This document shows, in pieces, positions 44,937 through 53,531 of a stretch of DNA of 64,000 bases (position 1 is its first letter; the number at the start of each line of letters is the position of its first letter). Below the pieces are notes generated by a model. That model was not told the origin of the DNA. It saw nothing but the letters and a program-made list of their open reading frames with translations, and did not search any database. The position numbers and the translations under genes were made by a program. Location: positions 496,001-560,000 of the forward strand of contig NZ_SMTG01000002.1 of the NCBI RefSeq assembly GCF_004358165.1. The letters are read 5' to 3'. The DNA comes from Luteimonas terrae. GTDB taxonomy: Bacteria > Pseudomonadota > Gammaproteobacteria > Xanthomonadales > Xanthomonadaceae.

Positions 44937-47207
44937 ATGTTCGCAGTCGTTCCCGATCCGATTCCCGCCCGCATGAAGGGCCTCAACCGCGCCGAGATCT
45001 GCGACGCGAACTTCCAGCAGTTCGTCCGCGACTTCGACGGGCCGCGCACTGCCGCACCGGCGGCGCACGCGCCGATCCTCGAAGGCAGCGCGCTCGACGC
45101 GCACGGTTTTCGCGAGCTGTTCGAATCGCAGCTGATCAGCCGTCATCTCGATCTGATGGCGCGCGTGCTGCGCGTGCAGAACAAGGTCTTCTACACCATC
45201 GGTTCCAGCGGCCACGAAGGCAATGCGATGGTCGCGCGTGCCACGCGGCACACCGATCCGGCGTTCCTCCACTACCGCAGCGGCGGCTTCATGGCCGAGC
45301 GCTTTCGCAAGCTGCCGGGCATGGATCCGGTGATGGATTCGGCGCTGTCCTTCGCCGCCAGTGCCGACGATCCCGCCAGTGGCGGTCGACACAAGGTCTG
45401 GGGCAGCAAGCCGCTGTGGGTGCTGCCGCAGACCTCGACGATTGCCTCGCACTTGCCCAAGGCCGTGGGCACGGCGATCGCCATTGCGCATGGTCCCCGC
45501 ATCGGCCATGCGCTGCCGGTGCCGGACGACAGCATCGTGGTGTGCTCGTTCGGCGATGCGTCGAGCAATCACGCCACCGCGCAGGCCGCGTTCAACACCG
45601 CGGCGTTCACGGCCTACCAGCGTCTGCCGGCGCCGGTGCTGTTCATCTGCGAGGACAACGGCATCGGCATCTCGGTCAAGACGCCGGACGGCTGGATCGC
45701 GCGCAACTTCGCGCATCGGCCGGACCTGGACTACTTCGCGGCCGATGGTCTCGACCTCGCCACGGGCTACGGCGATGTGCAACGTGCGGTCGCGCATTGT
45801 CGACGCACGCGTCGGCCCACCTTCCTGCATCTGCGCACGACGCGGATCATGGGCCACGCCGGCACCGACTTCGAGATCGAGTGGCGCAATCTCGACGAAC
45901 TGTGCGCGGTCGAGGCCAGCGATCCGCTGCTGCGCAGCGCGGCCATCGCGCTCGAATCCGGTCTGATGTCGAAGGACGAGGTGCTGGCGCTTTACGAGAT
46001 CACGCGCGCGCGCTGCTTCGCCGCGGCCGAGGACGCCGATCGGCGTCCACGCCTGACGCAGCTGGCCGATGTCGTGGCGCCGCTCGCACCGTTTTCGCCC
46101 GATGCGGTGCGCGCCGAGGCGACGCGCGCGCCCGATACCGCCGCGCGCATCGCGGCGTTCGGCAGCGAGGCCGCGTTGCCGGAGCGACAGGCCCCCAGGC
46201 ATCTCGCGGTGCAGATCAACCAGGCGCTGCACGACCTGTTCGCGAAGTATCCGCAGGCGCTGCTTTTCGGCGAGGACGTCGCGCAGAAGGGCGGCGTCTA
46301 CACGGTGACCAAGGGCTTGCAGAAGGCGTTCGGCGGACGTCGCGTGTTCAACACGCTGCTCGACGAGACCACGATCCTCGGGCTGGCGCAGGGCTTCGCC
46401 AACATGGGCATGCTCGCGCTGCCGGAAATCCAGTACCTGGCGTACTTCCACAATGCCGGCGACCAGATCCGCGGCGAGGCGGCGAGCCTGCAATTCTTCA
46501 GCAATGGCCAGTACCGCAACCCGATGGTCGTGCGCATTGCCTCGCTGGGCTACCAGCGCGGATTCGGCGGGCACTTCCACAACGACAACTCGATCACCGC
46601 CTTGCGCGACATCCCGGGCATCGTGATCGGCTGCCCGTCGCGCGGCGACGACGCGGCGACGATGCTGCGTACGCTCGCTGCGATGGCGCAGGTCGACGGC
46701 CGCGTCTGTCTGTTTCTCGAGCCCATCGCGCTGTACATGACCAAGGATCTCCATGCGCCCGGCGACGGCGCGTGGTCGACGGCGTATCCGGCGCCCGACC
46801 AGGCGATGACCTTCGGCGAGGCACGCGTTTACAACGCCGAAGCCACGGATCTGGTCGTGCTGACCTTCGGCAACGGCGTGCCGATGAGCCTGCGTGCCGC
46901 CCGCACGATCGAGGCCGAGCGCGGCTGGAAGGTGCGCGTGGTCGACCTGCGCTGGTTGCTGCCCCTCAACGAAGGCGAGATCGCGCGCCACGTCGGCGAA
47001 TGCGCGCGCGTGCTGGTCGTCGACGAGGGGCGCCGCAGTGCCGGCGTGGGCGAGGGCATCATCACCGCGATCGCCGAGGCGGGCCTGGGCGACAGGCCGA
47101 TGCGGCGCGTGGTCGGCGCGGACACGTTCACGCCGCTGGCCGGTGCGGCGCTGCTGGTGATTCCGTCGGAGGCCGACATCGTCGCGGCGGCGTTGACGAT
47201 GCGGTGA
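44937..47207 (+). CDS. Fused E1-alpha/E1-beta thiamine-diphosphate 2-oxoacid dehydrogenase
   Basis: Decarboxylates a 2-oxo acid and passes the acyl group to the lipoyl domain of an E2. The 756 residues join both E1 subunits. The alpha part (~45-390) has RVLRVQNKVFYTIGSSGHEG and the ThDP/Mg site near residue 205 (SFGDASSNHATAQAAFN). After a linker the beta part (~418-756) has LLFGEDVAQKGGVYTVTKGL, FNTLLDETTILGLAQGFA and ALPEIQYLAYFHNAGDQIRG. Separate alpha and beta chains are usual. No E2 or E3 gene lies nearby. The substrate could be branched-chain 2-oxo acids or 2-oxoadipate; the neighbouring gcdH makes the latter worth testing. Confidence 0.85.
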   Translation: MFAVVPDPIPARMKGLNRAEICDANFQQFVRDFDGPRTAAPAAHAPILEGSALDAHGFRELFESQLISRHLDLMARVLRVQNKVFYTIGSSGHEGNAMVARATRHTDPAFLHYRSGGFMAERFRKLPGMDPVMDSALSFAASADDPASGGRHKVWGSKPLWVLPQTSTIASHLPKAVGTAIAIAHGPRIGHALPVPDDSIVVCSFGDASSNHATAQAAFNTAAFTAYQRLPAPVLFICEDNGIGISVKTPDGWIARNFAHRPDLDYFAADGLDLATGYGDVQRAVAHCRRTRRPTFLHLRTTRIMGHAGTDFEIEWRNLDELCAVEASDPLLRSAAIALESGLMSKDEVLALYEITRARCFAAAEDADRRPRLTQLADVVAPLAPFSPDAVRAEATRAPDTAARIAAFGSEAALPERQAPRHLAVQINQALHDLFAKYPQALLFGEDVAQKGGVYTVTKGLQKAFGGRRVFNTLLDETTILGLAQGFANMGMLALPEIQYLAYFHNAGDQIRGEAASLQFFSNGQYRNPMVVRIASLGYQRGFGGHFHNDNSITALRDIPGIVIGCPSRGDDAATMLRTLAAMAQVDGRVCLFLEPIALYMTKDLHAPGDGAWSTAYPAPDQAMTFGEARVYNAEATDLVVLTFGNGVPMSLRAARTIEAERGWKVRVVDLRWLLPLNEGEIARHVGECARVLVVDEGRRSAGVGEGIITAIAEAGLGDRPMRRVVGADTFTPLAGAALLVIPSEADIVAAALTMR

Positions 47208-47225
47208 GGGTCAGGCGCCTCATTG

Positions 47226-47332
47226 CCGTCATTCCAGCGAAAGCCGGAATCCATTTTGATCTTTAGTTCGATCCGACTTGCCGCGGACGGAGCGAACGGC
47301 CAAATGGATTCCGGCTTTCGCCGGAATGACGG
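47226..47332. repeat. REP-like 31-bp inverted pair after the E1 gene
   Basis: The arms 47226-47256 and 47302-47332 are reverse complements with one mismatch in 31. Each arm can itself fold (TTCCGGC-GAAA-GCCGGAA in the right-hand arm). The 45-bp centre has no gene. The doublet looks like a BIME/REP pair; comparable sequences are, to my recollection, common in Xanthomonadaceae. Confidence 0.7.
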
Positions 47333-47372
47333 AGGAAGGATGGCTGGCGTCCCGTCGCAAACATCCTGGATC

Positions 47373-47405
47373 CCCCTCCTCCCTCGCCGCGCGAGGGGGG
47401 AGGGG
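47373..47405. terminator. Long hairpin between the E1 and OmpA-like genes
   Basis: A 15-bp stem with one G-U pair (left 47373-47387, right 47391-47405) and a 3-nt loop sits 7 nt beyond the minus-strand OmpA stop. Its purine/pyrimidine arms resemble the hairpins near 1748-1905. It may be a terminator or a third REP-like unit. Confidence 0.5.
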
Positions 47406-47411
47406 AACCCC

Positions 47412-47915
47412 TCAGTCCGCGAAACGCACCCGCACCTCGACGCGACGGTTCGGTGCCAGGCAGGCGATCAGCGCCTGGCCGCGTTCGGTCTTGCACTCGG
47501 CGACCGGCTCGACGTCGCCGCGGCCCACCGCGGTGATGCGATCGGCGGCGACGCCGTGTTCGACGAGGTAGCCGCGGACGGCTTCGGCACGACGCGTGGA
47601 GAGGCGCAGATTGCCTTGCGGATTGCCAATGCGATCGCTGTGGCCGATCACGTGCACCACATCCAGCGCAGGGCCCGATGACAGCTGCGCGGCCAGCCCG
47701 TCCAGCGCGGCGCGACCGGCCGGGCTGATGTCGCCGATGGTGGCCTTGCCGAACGCGAACAGTCCGTCCGCGTCCAGTTGCTCGACGAAGGCGCTGGGGG
47801 GCGGTGGCGGGGGCGGCGGCGCGGCCTCCGGCACGGGAGCCTGACTGGCGCAGGCGGTGAGACCACACACGACCAACGAGGCGGCCACTGCCGCCCACGA
47901 CGCACGATGCTTCAT
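47412..47915 (-). CDS. OmpA-family peptidoglycan-binding lipoprotein
   Basis: A 167-residue lipoprotein with lipobox LTAC, a stretch of eight prolines (~33-40), and a C-terminal OmpA/MotB-like domain: DVVHVIGHSDRIGNPQGNLR, LSTRRAEAVRGYL, and NRRVEVRVRF, where the conserved Asp and Arg bind meso-diaminopimelate. The protein would link the outer membrane to peptidoglycan, like Pal. Two Cys in AECKTERGQALIACL probably form a disulfide. An extended -10 lies upstream at 48003-48011. Confidence 0.88.
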   Translation of the reverse strand: MKHRASWAAVAASLVVCGLTACASQAPVPEAAPPPPPPPPSAFVEQLDADGLFAFGKATIGDISPAGRAALDGLAAQLSSGPALDVVHVIGHSDRIGNPQGNLRLSTRRAEAVRGYLVEHGVAADRITAVGRGDVEPVAECKTERGQALIACLAPNRRVEVRVRFAD

Positions 47916-48002
47916 GAAATCCCCTTGGATGGTTCGAGTTCCCCGCCGTCGCAGCGACCGTGATCGCAGCGACGACTCCCTTGCATCCCCCTGTCGCGAC
48001 CG

Positions 48003-48011
48003 AGCATAGCA
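48003..48011 (-). promoter_or_regulatory. Extended -10 of the OmpA-like gene
   Basis: Minus-strand TGCTATGCT is an extended -10 (TGn plus TATGCT), giving a leader of about 80 nt. There is no clear -35. The rest of the 148-bp gap 47916-48063 shows nothing further. Confidence 0.35.
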
Positions 48012-48063
48012 GTCCGATTGCGACAGTCGAATGGCGGTGTGGCGGGGTTTCCGGCCTACGGGG

Positions 48064-48924
48064 TCAGCGGGCGAGACCGTCCAGCAGCGGGGTGGGCGTC
48101 ACCTGCACGCCGTCGACCGACAGCGTGTCTGCGACCCCGTCGATCGGCAGCACGGCAAGCAGCAGATCGCCTGTCGTGCAGACCACGCGGCCGATGGCCT
48201 GGTCGCCGGCGACGATCTCGTTGCCGGGCGCGGCCTGCGGGGCGCCGCGCAAGGCGGCGAGACCACGCTTGGCCTGGCCGAGGAAATGGGTGCGCGCGAC
48301 GATTTCCTGCCCGGGATAACACCCCTTGGCGACGCTGAAAGCGCGCAGCCGTTCCAGCGACAGCTGCTGCGGCGTCCATTGCTCGTGCTGGTCGTCGGGC
48401 AGGCGCGGCAGTCCGTGGGCGAGATCGAAGGCGCGCCAAGCGTGGTGCGCGTCCGCGTCATGCGTGAGAACGGGATCGATCGCGCGTACGCACAAGGTGC
48501 GCGGCTGCGCCGGCGATCCGACATCAAGCTCGAAGCCATCCCCATCGAGGGTTGCCTGCGCACCGCGTGCCTGGGCAGGAAGGAAGAAGCCGCCCGAGAC
48601 CTGCAGCTCGCCACGGGTTTCGATCGCGACCTTGCTGCGGAAGACGTAGCGTTTCAGCGATGCCGCCAATGCGTCGACGTCGCCATCGAGTACGACCAGA
48701 TCCAGGCGCTCCGCGCTGTGGCGCACCACCGCGAACAGCGCCACGACACGGCCTTTCGGGGTCAGCCAGCCGCTCCACTGCCACTGTCCATCGCCCAGCG
48801 CAGCGACGTCGCTCATGAATTGCGCCTGCGCGAATGCGATGCAATCGCGTCCGGACAACGTGAAAACCGCGATGTCGGAGAGCGCGAACTGCGGATTCGA
48901 CGCGGATTGCAGCTTGTCTGTCAT
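48064..48924 (-). CDS. ygfZ: Folate-binding Fe-S cluster maintenance protein YgfZ
   Basis: GcvT-related protein that uses tetrahydrofolate to help make or repair certain Fe-S enzymes. The 286 residues contain the hallmark AKGCYPGQEIVAR (with the essential Cys) at about residues 195-208, and FMSDVAALGDGQWQWSGWLT in the N-terminal domain. Start is ATG 48924; the open frame extends 125 codons upstream over the divergent sdh promoter and is rejected. Divergence from the sdh operon makes SdhB a plausible client. Confidence 0.92.
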   Translation of the reverse strand: MTDKLQSASNPQFALSDIAVFTLSGRDCIAFAQAQFMSDVAALGDGQWQWSGWLTPKGRVVALFAVVRHSAERLDLVVLDGDVDALAASLKRYVFRSKVAIETRGELQVSGGFFLPAQARGAQATLDGDGFELDVGSPAQPRTLCVRAIDPVLTHDADAHHAWRAFDLAHGLPRLPDDQHEQWTPQQLSLERLRAFSVAKGCYPGQEIVARTHFLGQAKRGLAALRGAPQAAPGNEIVAGDQAIGRVVCTTGDLLLAVLPIDGVADTLSVDGVQVTPTPLLDGLAR

Positions 48925-48942
48925 GCCTGCGGGAACTAAAAT
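48914..48942 (+). promoter_or_regulatory. Predicted sdh operon promoter with leaderless start
   Basis: TTGTCT (48914-48919), a 17-bp spacer and TAAAAT (48937-48942, 5 of 6) form a good sigma-70 promoter that overlaps the ygfZ start codon on the other strand. The ATG of the next gene is at 48950, where transcription should begin, and no Shine-Dalgarno precedes it. Confidence 0.5.
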
Positions 48943-48949
48943 TGAACGG

Positions 48950-49117
48950 ATGACCACCCCCGACATCATAGGCGAGGAGACGGACACCCCGTCGCCCGCG
49001 CCGGCGGAAATGCCTGTTCCGGCATCGCCGCCCGCCGAGGAAATCGGAGGCCGCGACGGTCCCGAACCGACGCGATATGGCGACTGGGAAAAGAACGGTC
49101 GTTGTATCGATTTCTGA
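48950..49117 (+). CDS. DUF1674 / SdhAF4-like succinate dehydrogenase assembly factor
   Basis: A 55-residue protein whose C-terminal half, GRDGPEPTRYGDWEKNGRCI, is the diagnostic DUF1674 motif of mitochondrial SDHAF4, which binds flavinated SdhA and helps it join SdhB. The N-terminal half is Pro/Glu/Thr-rich and looks disordered. The gene lies 81 bp upstream of sdhC, in the same direction, which supports the assembly role. It begins at the predicted transcription start (leaderless). Confidence 0.85.
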   Translation: MTTPDIIGEETDTPSPAPAEMPVPASPPAEEIGGRDGPEPTRYGDWEKNGRCIDF

Positions 49118-49198
49118 TCTGTCACGTCGTGACTGGCGGACAGGTCCGCAATACCAGCCACGCGGCGTGACGCCGCCAGCGAGGAGAGCACTACAACG

Positions 49199-49594
49199 AT
49201 GGCAAACCGCAACCGTCCCTTGTCACCGTTCATGCTCGGCACGGCGTATCGCCTGCAGATCACATCGGTGATGTCCTTCCTGCACCGCGCGACCGGCATC
49301 GCCGCGTCGGTGGGTGCCTTCGGTCTCGCCTGGTGGCTGCTCGCGGTCGCCGCAGGCGGCGAGGCCTACGCGTCCGCCGCGGCCTGCCTGGGCTCGCCGC
49401 TCGGCATGCTGGCGCTGGCCGCGTTCACGTTCTCGCTCGTCTATCACCTGCTCAACGGCATCCGCCACCTGATGTGGGATGTGGGCATGGGCTTCGAGCT
49501 GCCGGAGGTCTACCGCTCCGGCTATACCGTGATCGTGCTGTCGGTCGTGCTGACCGCCGCGATCTGGTTCATTGCACTGCGGGGTGGCGCATGA
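49199..49594 (+). CDS. sdhC: Succinate dehydrogenase cytochrome b556 subunit
   Basis: Membrane anchor of complex II that binds heme b and ubiquinone. The 131 residues have three helices. The family motif SFLHRATGIAASVG (~residues 25-38) includes the quinone-site Ser and Arg, and the axial heme His is in LVYHLLNGIRHLMWD (~81-95). The ATG follows GAGGAGAGCACTACAACG. It overlaps sdhD by 4 bp. Confidence 0.94.
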   Translation: MANRNRPLSPFMLGTAYRLQITSVMSFLHRATGIAASVGAFGLAWWLLAVAAGGEAYASAAACLGSPLGMLALAAFTFSLVYHLLNGIRHLMWDVGMGFELPEVYRSGYTVIVLSVVLTAAIWFIALRGGA

Positions 49595-50010
49595 GCGAGA
49601 CCAAGACTCCGGACGCCGCGTCGCGTCCGCGCGATTTCCGCACGCCCGTCGCACGCGCCCGCGGCCTGGGGTCGGGCAAGACCGGTACCGACCACTTCTG
49701 GTGGCTGCGCGTGACCTCGGTCGCCCTGGTCCCGCTGTTCGCATGGTTCATCGGCACGCTGGTGTCGCTGGTCGGCGCCGACCTGGCGACCGTGCAGACC
49801 GTGCTTGCCCGTCCGTTCAACGCGATCGCGTTCGCGCTGTTCGCCATCACCACGTTCTGGCACGCCAAGCTGGGCCTGCAGGTGGTGATCGAGGACTACA
49901 TCCACCAGCGCGGGCTGGAGATCGCCCTGCAGCTGCTCGTCACATTCGCCTGCGCCGCCGGCGCGCTCGCGTCGCTCTATGCGATCGCGCGCATCGCACT
50001 GCTGGGCTGA
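49591..50010 (+). CDS. sdhD: Succinate dehydrogenase hydrophobic anchor subunit
   Basis: The second membrane anchor of complex II. It has 139 residues and three helices. [20 protein letters not shown] near the N-terminus and [17 protein letters not shown], with the probable heme His and the quinone-site Asp-Tyr, are typical of the alpha/gammaproteobacterial type. Its ATG overlaps the sdhC stop (ATGA). The longer open frame upstream is not used. Confidence 0.92.
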   Translation: MSETKTPDAASRPRDFRTPVARARGLGSGKTGTDHFWWLRVTSVALVPLFAWFIGTLVSLVGADLATVQTVLARPFNAIAFALFAITTFWHAKLGLQVVIEDYIHQRGLEIALQLLVTFACAAGALASLYAIARIALLG

Positions 50011-50017
50011 GAACCTC

Positions 50018-51808
50018 ATGACCACTGCCTACAAGATCACCGAACACAAGTACGACATGATCGTCGTCGGCGCCGGCGGCGCCGGCCTGCGCGCGACCTT
50101 CGGCCTGGCCCACAAGGGTCTGCAGACCGCCTGCCTGACCAAGGTCTTCCCGACGCGCTCGCACACCGTCGCGGCGCAGGGCGGCATTTCCGCCGCGCTC
50201 GGCAACATGGGCGACGACGACTGGCGTTACCACTTCTACGACACGATCAAGGGCTCCGACTGGCTGGGCGACCAGGACGCCATCCAGTACATGTGCCGCG
50301 AGGCCATCCCGGCGATCATCGAGCTCGAGCACCAGGGCGTGCCGTTCTCGCGGACCGAGGAAGGCAAGATCTACCAGCGTCCGTTCGGCGGCATGACCAC
50401 CGAATACGGCAAGGGCATCGCCCAGCGCACCTGCGCCGCGGCCGACCGCACCGGCCACGCGATCCTGCACACGCTCTACCAGCAGTCGCTCAAGCACGAC
50501 GCGCGCTTCTTCATCGAGTACTTCGCGCTCGACCTGATCATGGACGAGGAGGGCGCCTGCCGCGGCGTACTCGCCATCGACATGGCCGAGGGCACGCTGC
50601 ATCTGTTCCGCGCCCAGGGCGTGGTGCTGGCCACCGGCGGTTACGGCCGCGCGTACTTCTCCGCGACCTCGGCCCACACCTGCACCGGCGACGGCGGCGG
50701 CATGGCCCTGCGCGCGGGCCTGGGCCTGCAGGACATGGAGTTCGTGCAGTTCCACCCGACCGGCATCTACGGCGCTGGCTGCCTGATCACCGAAGGTGTC
50801 CGCGGTGAAGGCGGCATCCTGCGTAACGCGTCGGGCGAGCGTTTCATGGAGCGCTACGCGCCCAACGCCAAGGACCTCGCCTCGCGCGACGTGGTCTCGC
50901 GTTCGATGACGATGGAAATCCGCGAAGGCCGCGGTGTCGGCGAGCACAAGGATCACATCCACCTGGATCTGACCCATCTCGACCCGAAGGAAATCCACGA
51001 GAAGCTGCCGGGCATCGCCGAGAGCGCGAAGATCTTCGCCGGCGTCGACGTCGAGAAGCAGCCGATCCCGGTCCTCCCGACCGTCCACTACAACATGGGC
51101 GGCATTCCGACCAACTACCACGGCGAAGTCGTGCAGTTGAAGAACGGCAACCCGGATGCGGTCGTCCCGGGCCTGTACGCGATCGGCGAAGCCGCCTGCG
51201 TGTCGGTGCACGGCGCCAACCGCCTGGGTTCGAACTCGCTGCTCGATCTGGTGGTGTTCGGCCGCGCGGTCGCCAACCGCTGCGCCGAGACCATCACCCC
51301 GAACGCACGGCACAAGCCGCTCGCCAAGGATGCCTGCGACAAGGCGCTGGCCAACCTCGACGGGCTGCGCCACGCCAGCGGCAGCACGCCGACTTCGGTC
51401 ATTCGCGACAACATGCAGCGCACGATGCAGAACGACGCCGCCGTGTTCCGCACCAGCAAGACGCTGGCCGAGGGCGTGGAGAAGATCCGCGAGATCCACG
51501 CGTCGTTCGCCGACGTCAAGGTCAGCGACCGTTCGCTGGTCTGGAACTCCGACCTCATCGAAACCCTGGAACTGCAGAACCTGCTGGGCCAGGCACTGGT
51601 GACCATCGTCTCGGCCGAGAACCGCAAGGAATCCCGCGGCGCGCACGCGCACGAGGACTTCCCGGACCGCGACGACGTCAACTGGCACAAGCACACGCTG
51701 TGCTCGGTCGACGAGGCCGGCAACACCACCATCGATTACCGCCCGGTGCACATGTACACACTCGACGACGAAGTCGAAGTCGTGCCGCCGAAAGCACGCG
51801 TCTACTGA
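50018..51808 (+). CDS. sdhA: Succinate dehydrogenase flavoprotein subunit
   Basis: Oxidises succinate to fumarate. The 596 residues contain the N-terminal FAD-binding [14 protein letters not shown], the covalent-FAD His in [16 protein letters not shown], the active-site [15 protein letters not shown] and RGEGGILRN, and the Arg in [15 protein letters not shown]. It starts 7 nt after sdhD; ATG 50018 was chosen as 13 in-frame codons upstream overlap sdhD. Covalent flavinylation is likely aided by SdhE (52790). Confidence 0.97.
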   Translation: MTTAYKITEHKYDMIVVGAGGAGLRATFGLAHKGLQTACLTKVFPTRSHTVAAQGGISAALGNMGDDDWRYHFYDTIKGSDWLGDQDAIQYMCREAIPAIIELEHQGVPFSRTEEGKIYQRPFGGMTTEYGKGIAQRTCAAADRTGHAILHTLYQQSLKHDARFFIEYFALDLIMDEEGACRGVLAIDMAEGTLHLFRAQGVVLATGGYGRAYFSATSAHTCTGDGGGMALRAGLGLQDMEFVQFHPTGIYGAGCLITEGVRGEGGILRNASGERFMERYAPNAKDLASRDVVSRSMTMEIREGRGVGEHKDHIHLDLTHLDPKEIHEKLPGIAESAKIFAGVDVEKQPIPVLPTVHYNMGGIPTNYHGEVVQLKNGNPDAVVPGLYAIGEAACVSVHGANRLGSNSLLDLVVFGRAVANRCAETITPNARHKPLAKDACDKALANLDGLRHASGSTPTSVIRDNMQRTMQNDAAVFRTSKTLAEGVEKIREIHASFADVKVSDRSLVWNSDLIETLELQNLLGQALVTIVSAENRKESRGAHAHEDFPDRDDVNWHKHTLCSVDEAGNTTIDYRPVHMYTLDDEVEVVPPKARVY

Positions 51809-51823
51809 GCCGGGAGACCCCAG

Positions 51824-52606
51824 ATGGCAGAATTTTCGCTCCCGAAGAACTCCAAGGTGCAGCAGGGCCGGCACTTCCCGGCCACCGGCGCCAAGCGAAC
51901 GCGCACCTTCAAGGTCTATCGCTGGAATCCCGATGACGGCCGCAATCCGTCGACGGATACCTACGAGATCGATCTCGACAAGTGCGGCCCGATGGTTCTC
52001 GACGCGCTGATCAAGATCAAGAACGAGATCGATCCGACGCTGACCTTCCGCCGCTCGTGCCGCGAGGGCATCTGCGGTTCGTGCGCGATGAACATCGATG
52101 GCACGAACACGCTGGCATGCACGCGCGCGATCGAGGATTGCAAGAAGGCCGAAGTGCCGATCTATCCGCTTCCGCACATGGAAGTGATCAAGGATCTGGT
52201 GCCCGACCTGACGCACTTCTACGCGCAGTACGCCTCGATCCAGCCGTGGATCCGCACCCAGAGCGTGGCCCCGCCGGATCGCGAGCGCCTGCAGTCCAAG
52301 GAAGACCGCGCCAAGATCGACGGCCTGTACGAGTGCATCCTGTGCGCGTGCTGTTCGACCAGCTGCCCGAGCTACTGGTGGAACGGCGAACGCTATCTGG
52401 GCCCGGCGATCCTGCTGCAGGCCTATCGCTGGATCATCGACAGCCGCGACGAAGACACCGGTGCGCGCCTGGACGATCTGGAAGATCCGTTCAAGCTCTA
52501 CCGCTGCCACACGATCATGAACTGCGCGCGGACCTGCCCGAAGGGCCTGAATCCGGCGAAGGCGATCGGCGAGATCAAGCAGCTGATGCTGGCGCGCCGG
52601 GGCTGA
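51824..52606 (+). CDS. sdhB: Succinate dehydrogenase iron-sulfur subunit
   Basis: Passes electrons from SdhA to quinone through three clusters. The 260 residues show the 2Fe-2S ligands in [15 protein letters not shown], and the 4Fe-4S and 3Fe-4S ligands in [12 protein letters not shown] and [17 protein letters not shown]. It has about 20 more N-terminal residues than E. coli SdhB. It follows sdhA by 15 bp and ends the core operon; an inverted repeat separates it from sdhE. Confidence 0.97.
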   Translation: MAEFSLPKNSKVQQGRHFPATGAKRTRTFKVYRWNPDDGRNPSTDTYEIDLDKCGPMVLDALIKIKNEIDPTLTFRRSCREGICGSCAMNIDGTNTLACTRAIEDCKKAEVPIYPLPHMEVIKDLVPDLTHFYAQYASIQPWIRTQSVAPPDRERLQSKEDRAKIDGLYECILCACCSTSCPSYWWNGERYLGPAILLQAYRWIIDSRDEDTGARLDDLEDPFKLYRCHTIMNCARTCPKGLNPAKAIGEIKQLMLARRG

Positions 52607-52642
52607 TCGCGCCCCTCGTCGTTGTTTCGCAGCGATCGCATC

Positions 52643-52757
52643 GTGCTCGTCGCCCCAGCGGAAGCTGGGGCCCATCTTGACCCTCATGATGGCCGCGAAA
52701 ATGGGTCCCAGCTTGACCAGACATCCGTCTGTTGAAAGCTGCTGGGACGACGAGTGC
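52643..52757. repeat. REP-like inverted pair between sdhB and sdhE
   Basis: Hairpin A (52652-52671) is an 8-bp stem GCCCCAGC with GCTGGGGC around a GGAA tetraloop. Hairpin B pairs GTCCCAGC (52705-52712) with GCTGGGAC (52741-52748) across 28 nt that contain a smaller hairpin, CAGAC-ATCC-GTCTG. Outer flanks 52643-52651 and 52749-52757 match in inverted orientation. A and B thus look like inverted copies of one element, B having an insertion in its loop. Confidence 0.6.
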
Positions 52758-52789
52758 AGTCTCACCATCGCCCAGACGCTGCGACGGAC

Positions 52790-53047
52790 ATGACCCACGA
52801 CGACACCACCGAACTCCGTCGACTGCGCTGGCGCAGCCGGCGCGGCATGCGTGAGCTCGACCGGTTGTTCGAGCGCTGGCTCGACCGCTGCTGGACGACG
52901 TCCACCGACGCCGAGCGCGAGGTTTTCCGACGGCTGCTCGATTGCGAGGACGATAGGCTCTGGAAGTGGTTCCTCGGCCATGAGCGTTCCGATGACGCGC
53001 AGCTCGACGCCCTCGTCCAGTCCATCCGGCAGCTTCCGCCGGACTGA
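52790..53047 (+). CDS. sdhE: FAD assembly factor SdhE
   Basis: Small helical protein that promotes covalent FAD attachment to SdhA. The 85 residues carry the family RGMRELDRLFERWLD motif (RGxxE, about residues 18-32) and the C-terminal LLDCEDDRLWKWFLG. ATG 52790 was chosen over an upstream start. It overlaps the ygfX-like gene. Position after sdhCDAB is typical of Xanthomonadaceae. Confidence 0.93.
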   Translation: MTHDDTTELRRLRWRSRRGMRELDRLFERWLDRCWTTSTDAEREVFRRLLDCEDDRLWKWFLGHERSDDAQLDALVQSIRQLPPD

Positions 53048-53465
53048 GCCGCTGCCGTTGCGGCTCGCATGGCGGCCCTCCCGCCTGCTGCAGGGCATGC
53101 TCGCCCTGATCGGCATCGGTGGATGCGTAGGCCTGTGGTTGTCGGAGATGCCGACCGGAATAATGATCGTCGCGACGCCGCTGGTGCTGGTCGCCAGCGC
53201 CCATCACATCCGCCGCGAGCGCCGCAGCCCACATTGCGACCTCGTCGTCGACGCCAGTGGTGTCGCGTCTCTCGACGGGCGACGTCTGGACGCGCCGCGT
53301 CTGCACTGGCGTGGCCCGATCGCGTTCCTGTGCTGGCGCGAGGGTCGGCGCACACGCTGGCTGGTGTGGTGGCCGGACACCTTGCCGGCGGCCGCGCGAC
53401 GTGAACTCCGTCTGGCCGCGTCGGCCTTCGTGACGCGACCATCAGCCGATTCGATGGCACCATAG
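52980..53465 (+). CDS. YgfX/CptA-like membrane protein
   Basis: Read from ATG 52980, 161 residues overlapping the end of sdhE by 68 bp; ATG 52992 is an alternative. The protein has LPLRLAWRPSRLLQGML, two adjacent membrane segments (~38-75), and a C-terminal domain with VDASGVASLDGRRLDAPRLH and TRWLVWWPDTLPAAARRELR. This layout and the pairing with sdhE match YgfX, which in E. coli was reported as a toxin (CptA) and also affects respiration. The first ~25 residues overlap sdhE and may be untranslated. Confidence 0.65.
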   Translation: MSVPMTRSSTPSSSPSGSFRRTEPLPLRLAWRPSRLLQGMLALIGIGGCVGLWLSEMPTGIMIVATPLVLVASAHHIRRERRSPHCDLVVDASGVASLDGRRLDAPRLHWRGPIAFLCWREGRRTRWLVWWPDTLPAAARRELRLAASAFVTRPSADSMAP

Positions 53466-53531
53466 CGGCGCCCCGGGCGGGCGGTTCGACGGCGCGGCCG
53501 TCGCGGCCGCGGCCCCCATGACCGGACGTCC

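Noticed and set aside
49940-53116. A 1058-codon open frame on the minus strand, antisense to sdhA, sdhB and sdhE.
   Set aside because: It covers well-recognised genes on the other strand and its translation is Arg/Ala/Val/Asp-rich without family motifs. Long antisense frames are expected in high-GC DNA with G/C at third positions.
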